A DNA stretch of 64,000 nucleotides, taken from assembly GCF_004798865.1 (NCBI RefSeq), contig NW_025335641.1, positions 9,983,952 through 10,047,951 of the forward strand, in the 5' to 3' direction. This document shows, piece after piece, positions 11,360 through 22,331 of the stretch (the stretch's first letter is position 1; every line of letters begins with the position of its first letter). The notes below the pieces were generated by a model, which ran no database searches, had not been told where the DNA came from, and saw nothing but the letters and a program-made list of their open reading frames with translations. This DNA is from Varanus komodoensis. Lineage: Eukaryota > Chordata > Lepidosauria > Squamata > Varanidae. A program made the translations under genes and the position numbers.

Positions 11360-11575
11360 TTTATTTATTTATTTATTAGCGTTATATCCCATTTTTTTGC
11401 TTTTTAAGAACACAAAGCAGCTTACACCTCTTCCTGCTCTCAGTCTTATCCCCACAACAACAACCCTGTGAGGTAGGTTGGGCTGGGAGTCTGTGACTGG
11501 CTCAGTTGGCTCCATGGCTGAGCGGGGCCTGGGACCCAGAGCGCCTGAGCCCCAGGCCCATGCTCCTATTAGCAT
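11360..11575 (-). mobile_element. tRNA-type SINE, reverse orientation, head truncated
   Basis: It starts with (TTTA)n and GTTATATCCC, then AAGCAGCTTACACC, AACAACCCTGTGAGGTAGGT, GGGCTGGGAG and GGCTCCATGGCTGAGCGGGG. This is the order of a common squamate SINE read backwards: A-rich tail, LINE-like end, body. The tRNA-like head is not preserved, unlike in the copy at 43731-43952. Confidence 0.75.
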
Positions 11576-11744
11576 GTCTGAGTGTCATTAAAATCGAGCT
11601 GAAGAGAAGAATACTGAAATGGGGTAAGTGTGGATGCTGGGAGGCCCAGGGAGAGAAAGCGAGCGAGCCAGCGACGGGGGGGGGGGGGGGACTTGGAATG
11701 GAAGTGCCGTCATTTGTACCCTGGGCGGCCACTGCTTCAGTTTG
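11576..11744. other. Unassigned DNA with a 15-G run
   Basis: It contains the longest homopolymer in the window, 15 G at 11676-11690, inside GAGCGAGCCAGCGACGGGG. Frames crossing the run are artefacts. Confidence 0.5.
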
Positions 11745-12220
11745 ATCCAATTACTGTGTTGTTTAGCTCCTCAGATAAGACCATGTTTGTCCCTCGCCTG
11801 TCCTCAGATATGAGCCTCATTAGGGTGAAATCTGACAAGTTCAGACTCCGCCGAATGAGAACTCTTTGGCCGTTGATGCAGTGTCAGGTCGTGAACTTTC
11901 AGTCAGGTTTGAGAAGATGCACTAGCATAAAAATCATGTCCTGATGCTCTTCTAATAGTTCCCCTCTTCACAGTCCCTGGAAAATGGAGCAGCACAATGG
12001 GAAAGGGGCTGTGTGAGCAGGGGCGGGGGGACTCCGTGTCAGTCTACCACCCAAGTATTTCATTGACCTGGCAGTAAATTGCTACAGCAATTTTGTGACA
12101 AGTGTAGCAATGGATGCCAGAATGAGCTGCTCTATATTTCTCACATTTCTGACTTGCTGAAATGCCGTGAATAGCACATGGCGAGTAATGGCATCTTGCG
12201 CAGTAAAGTTAAAAAAACAA
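11745..12220. other. Candidate conserved non-coding element
   Basis: This is 475 bp of complex sequence with no repeat similarity I can find. It includes CCTCATTAGGGTGAAATCTG and CACATGGCGAGTAATGGCAT. A short plus-strand frame (11630-11944) starts in simple sequence upstream and is unlikely to be coding. It resembles vertebrate enhancer-type sequence, but this is an impression, not a measurement. Confidence 0.25.
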
Positions 12221-14320
12221 AATACAAAAACCTGGTGCTCTACCTCTGGTCTGCTTGATTCCTCAGGAGGGTAGACAGAAGTTGCATGGAATGCCTTCTC
12301 CTAGGGCTTCAAATGGCTCGATCTTTGGAAAAAAGTGCAAGACCGATTCCCCTCCCATCACCCAATAATGGCCTTCTGCATGTGCTTGGAGAAAAAGAGG
12401 CACTGAATCCTTCGAAAAGCGAACAAGGACATCAGTTGGCAGGCACTGCCGCACATGTTCAAGGGTGTTGCCCTTGCAGCCAATGTTCTGGATGCATCCA
12501 GCGCAAGCTGCATTCAGGCCACCTCCATTTAAGGCCAACAAGAGGGAGGGGAGGAGGTTGCTGCAAGGACCGGAATTCATAAAGCTCTTCAGGCTGAGCA
12601 TCCTGCCCTTCTGCCCCCAGCACACCCCTTTTCTCTCCTCCAAGGCCCAGTTGTGATCCCAGGAGCTGTACTGACCACAAGGGCCAGGGCTGGGGCTGAG
12701 GCTTTGGAGGTCGGAGGGCCCTGGTGCTTGGATTCCAAAAGATCCTATGGCCTCTCAGACAATGTTGGGACATTCAGTACATCCCAACGTAGTGAGCAGG
12801 ATGATCCAGTGACCCATATATCTGCTCAGCCTGCTATTCCGGTGCTAAACATTGATGGGTGACTTCAAAGTCTCTGCCGACTTTCTCACTTTCTGGTATT
12901 TCACTTGAAAGCAGAGTTGGATTGAACAGCCTATCAAACAGAAGACACCTTCAGATACAGAGCTGTTCTCTGTCAACTCTCCAAAACAGACTCCTGTGAA
13001 GGTTGTGATCTACATGGATTCCACACATACGGCTGCCCTGCTAATAGATATTCAGTGGGGCGGGGGGGGGGGGAGAGGAGGAGGAGAAGTTGTTTACCAA
13101 GTTTCTTTTGATTTTCTTCTCAAACAATCCCCCTTTTGAAAGGGAAGAATTTTTAGTAATCAGATTTGCAGAAATCAAAGCTATTTATTGTTGCATGCTA
13201 TGCAAAGCATACAGAAAACACACCCAGGGAGCTGCATGCAACACCCCCAGGAACTGCTTTTTAAAAGTAGATTCCAGGCAGCTCTGCGTACTTTCACCTA
13301 GTTGATAGAGTCAAGCAAAGGAACACTTCCAAATTCCAAAAAAAGTATCTTCTGGGAACAATGGAATAAAACTGGATGGATAGCTTAGTGCAGTCTAATA
13401 TATGAAAATGTTTCCACTGTCGATGGACTCAACACATGCTATTTTCCATTTTTGTCATCAACCAGTTCCTATCCCCATTCATTACAGAGGGAGCGCCTAT
13501 TCCAGCTCTCCTGGTGTTGTTCTTTGTGCCTCCTGGTCTCGGCAGGGCCCTGGAAAGGTACACAGAACAAGGAAAACAGTGTCATTGCTTGGAGACATCA
13601 GCATCCCTTAGCTGTATGGATGCTTTTGACGTGACAACTTATTAAAGGTCTCAGCAGAAGGCTGTTACGTCTATTTGTACTTCACATGCTTACCTGTGCT
13701 GCACACATTTATCTCTTCTAAACCCATTCAGACATGACACAGAAAGTAAATGCTCTCTTTCATGTCACTGTGGATGGATGTCATCCCCCGAAACGTCTGC
13801 ATTTCCAAGCAATGAATTCTGCATTAGTGACACACAATAAAACTCTGACTCTGTTAAGGCTCAGCCAGATTTCCTTGTCAACTCTTCAGCTCAAATCAAG
13901 CAGAAGCACCAATGGCTGGACGACTGCGCTTGGAGGGGAGGTGTGGGGGAAGGCTAAGCCTCTTGTGTAACTTATCTTCAGAGCGGGGAGTGATGGAGGA
14001 ACAGATTCAAATGATCTAGGGAATAATGCAAGCGATCCAGCAGGGAAAATCCTTTAGTGAACTGAGAACTTTCGTATGGACACACATTCTGAGGTCAGAG
14101 ACTGATGGATATGTGTGTTGATCCATATCCCTGAACCAGGATGGCTGGTCTCATGCTTGTAACTGATTTTGTGGCATGTCACAATGGCAGGATCAGGTGC
14201 ATCTTCTCACACCTGACTGAAAGTTCCGACCTGACACTGCATCAACTCCCATCTTGCCCCAACCAGCATAAGCATGCACTGGATTGCACTCCAAGTGGAT
14301 TGAACCCCAACATGTACAAT
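12221..14320. other. Unassigned non-coding DNA
   Basis: No gene or dispersed repeat recognised. A 12-G run lies at 13062-13073. The frames at 12263-12773 overlap on both strands and have no known domain. Confidence 0.4.
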
Positions 14321-14420
14321 ATCTACATGTTGCTGGACTACACTTCCCATATTTCCCAACCATGCCATGCTTGGCTAGGGCTGATGAGAGTTTCAGTTCA
14401 GTACCATCTAGAGGGCCTAT
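14321..14420. mobile_element. Palindromic hAT MITE, diverged
   Basis: TGCTGGACTACACTTCCCAT on the left and GCTGATGAGAGTTTCAGTTC then ACCATCTAGAGGGCC on the right match the inverted arms ('ggactacaactcccat' and its complement) of the MITE family at 23183 and 23717. Confidence 0.6.
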
Positions 14421-14769
14421 TCCTGGGATACACTAATGTCCCCCATCCACATTTGGATGTGGTGGGCCATTTGAAGTCAGACTCTGCCTGTTGATAAGCC
14501 TGAAGGATCTCAGGGAAGTGGAGAAAATGGGAGAAGATACAGTATTAGGCGAAAACATACTGGCCAACTTTTTCCCACACTCATTCTCTTTGCCCTTCTC
14601 TCTCTCTCTCTGCTTAATGGCTAATTTCTCCCTCTCAGCTCCTAAAGAAAATTAGCCATGAAGCAGACAGATAATAGAGATAAACAACAGAAGGTTTATA
14701 GGGCAAGGCATATAAAAATCTGTGTGGTAAGATATTTGTGCATAACCTTGGGTATGTCACTGTCATGAA
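14421..14769. other. Unassigned non-coding DNA
   Basis: It contains a short (TC)n tract near 14600-14612 and nothing else I recognise. Confidence 0.4.
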
Positions 14770-15110
14770 GCATCAAGCTGTTGTTTGTCTTTTGGCCAAA
14801 TCAAGAAAGCTGCCAGGCCTGAGCGTGCGGTTTCTGCCCTCAATCGAGTCAACCTCAACGTTTCTGCAGAACTGAAGACAGATTCACAAGACCTTAGTCA
14901 GCTGAAATTTCGCCTGCACGCCTGCCTTCCCGGTGCTGTTGCATCTCATGGCGGCAATACCTGTCAGCTGAAAGGGAAGCTTACATGCGACAATCACACT
15001 GGGAACTGCTCATGTGAATCCAGCCTTGGTAAAATATCCCACGCATTTTCCTTTCCCATTGATGTTGGCTCTCACTTGTCCAGCATTTTATGAACTGCCA
15101 GTGTAAGCAG
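14770..15110. other. Candidate conserved non-coding element
   Basis: A complex stretch free of recognisable repeats, with TTCTGCAGAACTGAAGACAG and GCTTACATGCGACAATCACA. A 102-codon plus-strand frame (14785-15093) spans it. It contains Cys residues but matches no domain I know, and no splice sites stand out. It could be an enhancer-like element or an unrecognised exon. Confidence 0.25.
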
Positions 15111-15778
15111 GAGATCTCACAGAGAGCACTAAAAGAACTCCAGATCACGGTGTGCGTTTTCCTCCTCGCTTGGGTTTTTTTTTTTTTTTTAATTTTGACA
15201 ACCGCCCACATTATATTTACTTCTCAGATATGAGAGTTGGCAGTATGCCAGACGCCAGTGTCAAACATACACGAAATGTTGCAGGGTTGGTAAATAGCAT
15301 AGCAAAATGTAACAAAATAGATCTCATTTTTCACTCTCTATTCCATCCCTTCTTTTTTGTTAGTGCCTACTGGTTTCCTTTTCTACCAAGGGAAGGGATC
15401 CAGAAATGCACTGCTAATTAAAATGTCATAGTTATGGCTCTTCACAGTGCTAGCTCTCATATTTATGTAGAAGCGCTCACTTAGCTGCAGCAGCTAATAA
15501 GCAAAGATAGAGTGCAGCTGCCTGTATGCATACAGGAAGCCATAGCAAACCCTGTCAAGTCCAGTTTCTCTTGCACAACTGCTCACCAAATCCACACCAG
15601 CACACAGACTGGTTCCCTCCCACATCGCCCCACTGATTTCAGCGGGCTTTTCCTTCTTTCTCAGATGTCTTCATGTATTGGGGAGTTGGAAACAGAGAGA
15701 GAATCAACACCAAAGAGAGAGAGAGAAAAGAATTCCTTACAGGTGTTTTCCCCAAAATGAAGCCCTCTCGGCATTTTA
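15111..15778. other. Unassigned DNA with simple repeats
   Basis: It holds a T run near 15175-15190 and an (AG)n tract near 15712-15726. I see no gene. Confidence 0.4.
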
Positions 15779-15855
15779 GATTTCAAGCCCCATCATCCCC
15801 AGCCACTGTGGCCTTGTTGGGGATGATGGGAGGTGTAGCAAAAACATTCCAGTTG
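15779..15855. mobile_element. Palindromic hAT MITE, internal part
   Basis: CCCCATCATCCCCAGCCACT and its mirror GGGGATGATGGGAGGTGTAG form the central inverted arms of the same family as 23717-23843. The ends have eroded away. Confidence 0.55.
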
Positions 15856-16025
15856 CTGCCATTCTGAAAAAGACCACCTCTACAGAATGTCAATACAGAA
15901 CCGTGCTGATTTCCCAACATGGCACCTTTGCACAGGAATAACAATTTCCCGATTTTGGAACTGTGTATCTACTTGAAGTTCTGTTCGGGTAATCTGTGAG
16001 GCAGATGGCAACAAGGCTTTCTTTG

Positions 16026-16110
16026 TGGTGGCCCTCTTAGGCTGCAGTCCTACAGCCACTTACCATTAAACTCAATCAGTGAGACTTGCTTTCTAATTAA
16101 TGCGCGTAGA
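16026..16110. repeat. Palindromic MITE-like repeat, diverged
   Basis: GGCTGCAGTCCTACAGCCAC, CATTAAACTCAATCAGTGAG and ACTTGCTTTCTAATTAATG follow the order of the family at 6796-6893. Confidence 0.5.
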
Positions 16111-16250
16111 ATCATCATATTAATCTGACAGATGGTGGTGGAAGCCCCTTAAGGATGTTAATTATAACATTTATATAATGCATTTATCAAATTCCTCTTC
16201 CCTGCTTGATTGCAGCATGAATTTTCTAAAACAGAACATCTGGTAAGGTG

Positions 16251-16330
16251 GGGTGAGCACTTGTGGCCCTCCAGATGTTTTGGCCTCCATCTCCCACCTT
16301 GTCATGAGGCAGAAGGCCCCGGATATGCTC
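16251..16330. mobile_element. hAT MITE half-copy
   Basis: GTGGCCCTCCAGATGTTTTG followed by GCCTCCATCTCCCACC matches one arm of the 23183/23717 MITE family. The other arm is not recognisable. Confidence 0.5.
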
Positions 16331-16384
16331 TCTGGCTGTATACCTGGTACTAATAACCTTTTGGTGCCAAACAAAGACAGTTTC

Positions 16385-16555
16385 ATATATTTAAACTTGT
16401 CTTCTTTTTTCAGCCAATATTGTATTGGAGTGCTATTGGTTTTTATTCAGGTTCCCTGCTCCCCCGCTGCTGTGGTTTAGTTTTTAAAAGTTATATGCTT
16501 TGCTTGTAAACTATTGAGGCTATTTCATGGAAAGCATAGTAAAAACCTATTAAGT
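16385..16555 (+). mobile_element. LINE 3' tail, decayed
   Basis: TTTGCTTGTAAACTATTGAG followed by GGAAAGCATAGTAAAAAC resembles an eroded L2-like 3' tail ('cttgtaaactgccttgaggcc...gggcagtataaaaa'). Confidence 0.4.
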
Positions 16556-16565
16556 GAAGAAGCAG

Positions 16566-16673
16566 CTTAGATCAGTAATGTACTCCTAGGCATGTTTACT
16601 GAGATGTAAGCCCCACAGCGATCAATGTACACATTAATGTACACACTTAATGTGCACAGGATTGCAGCCTAGG
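16566..16673. repeat. Palindromic MITE with internal 12-13 bp triplication
   Basis: The left arm GTACTCCTAGGCATGTTTAC is mirrored on the right by GTGCACAGGATTGCAGCC. Between them, 16623-16658 holds three near-copies of TTAATGTACACAC, an internal tandem expansion not seen in the copy at 16741. Confidence 0.68.
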
Positions 16674-16740
16674 CTCTGTTGAAAGCAATGGATCACGCTA
16701 GTCCGGATTTGCTTAAGCCTCATTGCTTTATTAGAACATG

Positions 16741-16830
16741 CGGCACAATCCTATGAATGTTTACTCAGAAATAAGTCCCACAACATTCAGTAGATGTGCC
16801 TGTAAGTGTGCACAGAATTACAGCCTAAGT
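16741..16830. repeat. Palindromic MITE
   Basis: GGCACAATCCTATGAATGTT on the left pairs with TGTAAGTGTGCACAGAATTA on the right; the centre reads AATAAGTCCCACAACATTCA. It lies 67 bp from its relative at 16566-16673, in the same layout. Confidence 0.7.
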
Positions 16831-17085
16831 CACTTAATAACTACTGCTTGGGTCTTTGTTATTGCATGAATTTAAATGGCTAGTCTTCAGAAAAGCAATC
16901 ACTAACCTTTTGGTGGGGTAGGAATGTTAGATTATAGAGGAAAAATAAGTAAGAAGAAAGGACTATAAAGAAAAAGATAGGTGCAATACACAACTTTGGT
17001 GGGGTCCAGCATTTTTGTACATTGCAATGTACCTATGCATCCCAATTCAGGATCCACGTCTATAATCTACAGCCATCCTGTAGGA
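16831..17085. other. Unassigned non-coding DNA
   Basis: Nothing recognised. Confidence 0.4.
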
Positions 17086-17330
17086 CAGTGGTGCAAAAGC
17101 TCAGGCCTGCAGGATAAATCTGGCCTGCCAAGTGTCCCAGAAGGTCACAGCTACTTCCCTCCAGCTGCCATGCATTGCTTCTGTGCCACTTTCCCCAGTT
17201 CTGAAAGGCTGCAAGGCCTCACTCCTCTTGCCCTTGACCCTTCGCTCCACTGGAATGCAGCCCTCCAGAGCTTCTCTGAAATGGAAGTTGGCCTTCAAGC
17301 TGCGTCCTGTCACAGAAGCGGACAGTCCTG
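17086..17330. mobile_element. hAT-like element, left end and part of body
   Basis: CAGTGGTGCAAAAGCTCAGG followed by CCTGCAGGATAAATCTGGCC resembles the start and early body of the hAT element at 51912-52226 (CAGGGGGTGCAGGG then a 'caggcctgtgagtcaaatctggccc' segment). The 8 bases before it (CTGTAGGA) have a TA centre. I could not find a matching right end, so the end coordinate is approximate. Confidence 0.45.
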
Positions 17331-20304
17331 CAAACCAAGTATTCGCACCTTCCTACACCAAGACTGTTGTCTAGAGGCGGGATGTAGGCTGGATCAGCAG
17401 GTTGGGATCCTCCTGGCAAAGAAAGTCGGGTGATGGGGACAGGCCAGTGCAAAGCTCCGGTCAAGCAGTTATATGTGAGTCACATGTGAATGGAAGAACC
17501 CAGTGCAGGCTTCCATACTGCAAGGACTGTAAAATGCTGACTTACAGGTAACTGCAGCAGTGAGTAGAAACATCTAGGGATAAAACTATCCATGAACAGA
17601 TTCTTGAATTATTAATATACATATACATGTATTTTCTGTGAAAAAATGACCAAAAGCAGCTTTTATATTGACTATTCTTGCCACGTGTGTCCAAGAGAGG
17701 CAGTGTAAGTCAAGAAATATCCTATTTGGGGTCCTTTTCCACCAGTGAAATAGAATATAGGCTTCACTAGATTTTTCTTTGGCTGTGTCCACTATCTGTA
17801 TAGAAGAAAAATCATCTACCTTATCTATAATAGCTGGTCGATGATACAAGTCATTTTTAAACCCTGGGAAATTGTTGTTTTTTTTCCCCTCTGAATCTCA
17901 GGTAAAGTTTACAATTTGGTAAATAACATGAGAGCATTTCGACCTGGGCTTTTTGACAAGAGCAGGGGCACATGGATTTGTCCAGACCTTTAAAGTTGCC
18001 AATATGAACATTTGCAGTTTATCACGCACTCACACACTCCTTTGCCTCTTGAGAGGGATTAAATAAAGGCATAATGCTTGGAAGCTAAAGGTACCTGCGG
18101 CCGATCTTCTTGTGTAATCTAAACCGCACAGAAGGTGCACTAAGGGCCGGTGCAGCCATTATAACTGGAATGTACAGCAGTAAAGAGCTGGAGATGGTGA
18201 TGAACATAAAGGAGACATAGGGAAAAAAGGTGGACTAGTTTGGCTGGAATTCTCAAGCCCAGATCATGCGCTGGGTGGGGTGTCCTGTGTGAAGATGCAG
18301 GAGCAGGTCCTGGGTTGTTTCAGAAGCAGGGTTATAAATCAGAAGTTTTCCAGACTGTGTTCCAGTGAACCTCAGAGTGCTAGCTGGCATTCATGCACTG
18401 AGAAGATTAGCAAAGGCAGAGAACTTCCCTGAAAAATAGCTTGACCTCTGCTCTCTTCTTCAATGAGCGATTGCAGGGGAGTCCAGAGCATGTTGAAGGA
18501 TGCAATTTCATTTCATACAGGGAGATGTTGAGGTTCAACTGTCTGGTCACTGTCATTCATGCTTCGGTGATTTTCAGATTAGGCTGTTGCAGGGATGGTC
18601 GGTTTATTTCCAGCCCATGTCAGATCCATGAAGGTTCATTCATAAATCTGTACTGTGCCATCTTCAGAGCAATCTGTGATTTTAACACACACACATATGA
18701 AAATTCACATTATTCATGAAGAGTCTTTTTTTTTCTTTCCCCTTTTTACAAAATGCATACTTGTGTATGAAAACACATGTGAATGTTTTCAGCATTTGAA
18801 TTCAATCCAGCAGAAATAGGATGCGATACTTGGGTGTCCACAGCCACTTTTCCAGACAGTTCTAGCATGCTGGAATTTCCAGCAGTTCTAGCCCAGATTC
18901 CACTTAGGACCTTCAGGTTTGCAGAACAGCAATGAGATACACATGTCAAAACAAGCTTAGAACCCCAGCTCACCAGGTTATTTTGGTGTTGAAGGCAGAT
19001 AATCTCACAAGTATCTCTTCCTGGGAGTAAAAATGCAAGAAAAATACATTGTCACAATCCTGTGCAAGTTTAGGCAGGAAACAGGCCTGCCTCTTCCTGT
19101 CTTACTGCACATGGAATTGCACCGTTTGGCCCACTCTTGATGCATGTAAGCATGCAAACTGAGAGGCCCATGTGCATCCTAAGCCTTGAATTATTGCTCT
19201 AATTGCTCACACTCTGATTGCTACCTACAGGAACTGGCAGAAGCTGAATGCTCCACTTCCGCTTCCTTCCCTCCCCACCCCCTACCATGTCCTCTTTTCT
19301 CTCCTATGGAGTACACCAGCAACCTCAAGAGGGAGCAGCCCAGCACAGTTCCTGCTGTGAGTGGGATGGAGCTAGAATGATGGCTTTGTAGTCCCACTCT
19401 GAAATGACAGGATCTGAGAGCTGGCACTAACAATGTCGGGAGACCATGGGTTACAGGATAAATCACTAAGACCTTATGGTCCTCTCATGGCACCCAGACC
19501 ACCTCCTCTGCCTTGAACATTCTTCTCAGCTTTCCTGGGTCTCTGAACGTTGTTTTGTGGTATGAATAAATTAAGAAAGATCTTGCAGGCCAGGATGAGT
19601 ACCTGTTTCATAAAAAGATGTGAACCAGAGCGAGGAAACTCAAGAAGTTAGAAATGTCCCACAGTGGAGCTAATGAACCATACTGGATTTACTCGATAAT
19701 ACATCAGGAGGCACCATGGCTGAGTCATCATTGGTCTGAAACAGCATGGAAATGATTGGAATTGTAATTGGACACAAGGATATAGGGAAACAATTCTTTT
19801 CAGAGGACATTACTGATACATCCCACCAAGTTGACCTAATTTTGGAGTGTGGACAGAGAAAGCTCTCTCTTGAAATAATTTAAGAAAGCTGATGGTTTGG
19901 GGACCTGATTCTGGCCTGGCGCAGTGCAGTACCTGAAAGTGTCACATAAAGCTTGGGAAGTCCCGGTCAAGCTTGGCTTGGTCATGAATGCGCAAGGTAA
20001 GCAATTGCCCCATTGTCTCCCCCTGCCACTCCCTGATCAATGTAATATGTATTACATTTCTATGTGGCTCAACAGTCAAAGTTCCCAAAATGGAAAATAA
20101 TAATGCATACCTACATTGCAAGAAAGGATCAAAGATGCGAACAATGAAAGCATCCTTATACGAATGCAAAACTCTGTGATGCAATTGGATCCAGACTTAG
20201 GTAAGCTTAGAGGAGGCCCATTAAGTTAGTGGGGTGAGTCATTATTCTAGTAAATGCAGTGGCTTTCAGCATGCCTATTTTTTATCTCCTTGGACAACTT
20301 GTAT
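17331..20304. other. Unassigned non-coding DNA
   Basis: No gene or dispersed repeat I can support over about 3 kb. A T-rich run lies at 18725-18745. Short frames (18441-18719, 18746-18973, 19942-20184) show no domains. Confidence 0.4.
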
Positions 20305-20423
20305 GCCGCCCCATTCGCATAAGCCTCGGGGCGGCTTCCAGTACATAAATACATATATTTCTATACAAAATACATAAAATACTGCAGACATCCTGGCAGC
20401 AGACTTAATATCAACAAATAAAA

Positions 20424-21128
20424 TCAACAGTTAAAATAACGTTTAAATAAAAAGGTCTTGGCCTGGCGCCAAAAAACAAATAACGACGGCACCAGGCGGA
20501 CCTCTCTGGGGAGCGCATTCCATAAGTTGGGCGCCACCGCAGAGAAGGCCCTCCTCCGGGTGCTCACCCTCCTAACATCCTTCAGGGAGGGCTCCCAGAG
20601 AAGGTCCTCTGCCGCCAATCTCAAGGGGCAGGAGGACACATATGGACGCAGGCGCTCCTTCAGGTAACCAGGTCCCAAGCCATTAAGGGCTTTGTAGGTG
20701 ATAACCAGCACCTTGAATTGGGCCCGGACTTCAATGGGAAGCCAGTGAAGCTGACGAAGGACTAGAGTCATGGGAGCACAACGCCCAGTCCCTGTCAGCA
20801 ACCTGGCAGGTCTATTTTGCACCATCTGAAGTATCCGGACCGTCTTCAAGGGCAGCCCCACGTACAGCGCGTTACAGAAGTCTAATTGGGAAGTAACCAA
20901 TGCATGTGTCACTGTTGCCAGGCAAACGTTCTCCAGGTACGGACGCAGCTGATGAATGAGCCAAAGCTGGAAGAAAGTGCTCCTCACCACCACTGTTACT
21001 TGAGCTTCCAACGATAGCTCCGGGTCAAGGAGCACTCCCAAGCTGCAAACCCTGTCCCTAAGAGGGAGTGCAGCCCCATTCAGGACAAGGTCAAGGTCCC
21101 CCACCCCGAAGCCCAAACCGCCTACCAA
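20424..21128 (-). pseudogene. L2 ORF2 C-terminal region
   Basis: 234 codons containing LDFCNALYVGLPLKTVRILQ, PIEVRAQFKVLVITYKALNG and the final FLFKRYFNC followed by a stop. This region follows the RT thumb in L2 and CR1 elements and has no assigned catalytic role. The same ending, FLFKRHFNC, occurs in the copy at 36785-36985, so the natural C-terminus is kept in both. Confidence 0.88.
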
Positions 21129-21763
21129 CAGACCTCTGTCTTGTCTGGATTAAGCTTCAGTTTATTGACCCTCATCCAGCCCATTACCTCGACCAGACAC
21201 CGGTTCAATACAGCCACTGCCTCACCTGGATTGGTAGAAAACGAGAGGTAGAGCTGGGTATCATCAGCGTACTGATGATTCTGCAGCCTACACCTCCTAA
21301 TGACCTCTCCCAGCGGTTTCATGTAGATGTTAAATTGCAGGGGGGACAAAATGGATCCCTGCGGAATTCCATGGCAAAGTTGCCATGGCGCAGAGCCATA
21401 GTCCCCCAGCACCACCTTCTGGAATCGGCCATTGAGATAGGAGCGGAACCACTGCAAAGCAGTGCCTCCTACCCCCAATCCTGCTAGCCTATCCAGAAGG
21501 ATACCATGGTTGATGGTATCAAAAGCCGCTGAGAGGTCCAGGAGGACCAACAGGGACACACTCCCCCTGTCTCTCTCCCTGCACAGGTCATCATACAGAG
21601 CAACCAAGGCAGATTCAGTACCATACCCAGGTGTGAAGCCCGACTGAAATAGGTCCAGATAATCAGTCTCATCCAAGAGTGCTTGGAGTTGTTCCACCAC
21701 CACCCATTCCAACACCTTGCCCAAGAACGGGATGTTGGCCACCGGTCTGTAATTGGTGGCCAT
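21122..21763 (-). pseudogene. L2 reverse transcriptase core
   Basis: 213 codons of RNA-dependent DNA polymerase. Motifs in order: NYRPVANIPFLGKVLE (residues 4-19), QSGFTPGYGTE (40-50), the first catalytic Asp in DLSAAFD (76-82), HGIPQGSILSP (131-141), the catalytic YADD (165-168) and LKLNPDKTE (202-210). Spacing is normal for the family and no catalytic residue is lost, so this segment is the best-preserved part of the element. The frame changes near 21125, where the C-terminal region continues. Confidence 0.93.
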
Positions 21764-21985
21764 CTCTGGATCCAGGGATGCCTTCTTTAGGACTGGCCCG
21801 ACTATCGCCTTCTTTAAAGGGGCAGGTACCCGGGCATCTCACAGAGAGGCATTGACAACCTCCAGGATCCAGGTCCCTATCCCGTGCTTGGCTTTCTTAA
21901 GTAGCCAAGATGGGCAAGGGTCCAATTAGCAGGTGATAGGACGTACTTGTCCAAGCACCTTGTCCACATCATCAGGCCGCAACAA

Positions 21986-22264
21986 CTAAAACTCATCCAT
22001 CAATTGTGGACCAGACGGCAACATTGGCACCTCCCCAGTAGAATCTGATTCACTAGTAGAGTCCAGCTCGTGACGAATCTGAGCGATTTTCTCGCTGAAA
22101 TGCTTGGCAAAGTCGTCACAGCGGGCCTTCGAGGGTGGCACAAGATCTTTCTTTGGGCCTGGGTGTACCAGCCCCTGTACCACCCGAAAGAGCTCCGCTG
22201 GATGACATTGTGAGGAGGCAATGGAAGCAGAGAAGAATTTCTTCTTCGCTGCCCTCACCGCCAC
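21986..22264 (-). pseudogene. L2 ORF2 linker between endonuclease and RT
   Basis: It encodes KKKFFSASIASSQCHPAELF followed by RVVQGLVHPG and DFAKHFSEKIAQIR, the usual connecting region upstream of RT in L2 elements. It ends at a TAG where DEFQLLRP would be expected. Two more stops follow in the same frame before the RT start at 21763; one sits in a SL*DARVPAP context and fits a CGA-to-TGA change (CpG decay). Confidence 0.8.
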
Positions 22265-22331
22265 AGCATAGGCCTGATAATGGGCTTAAGTGTGTTCATT
22301 CAGATTCATCCTGTGATTTCCTCCACCTATG

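Noticed and set aside
21068-21487. 139-codon plus-strand frame (also 22135-22635 and 22817-23104)
   Set aside because: These are antisense to the L2 ORF2 on the minus strand, whose motifs are unmistakable.
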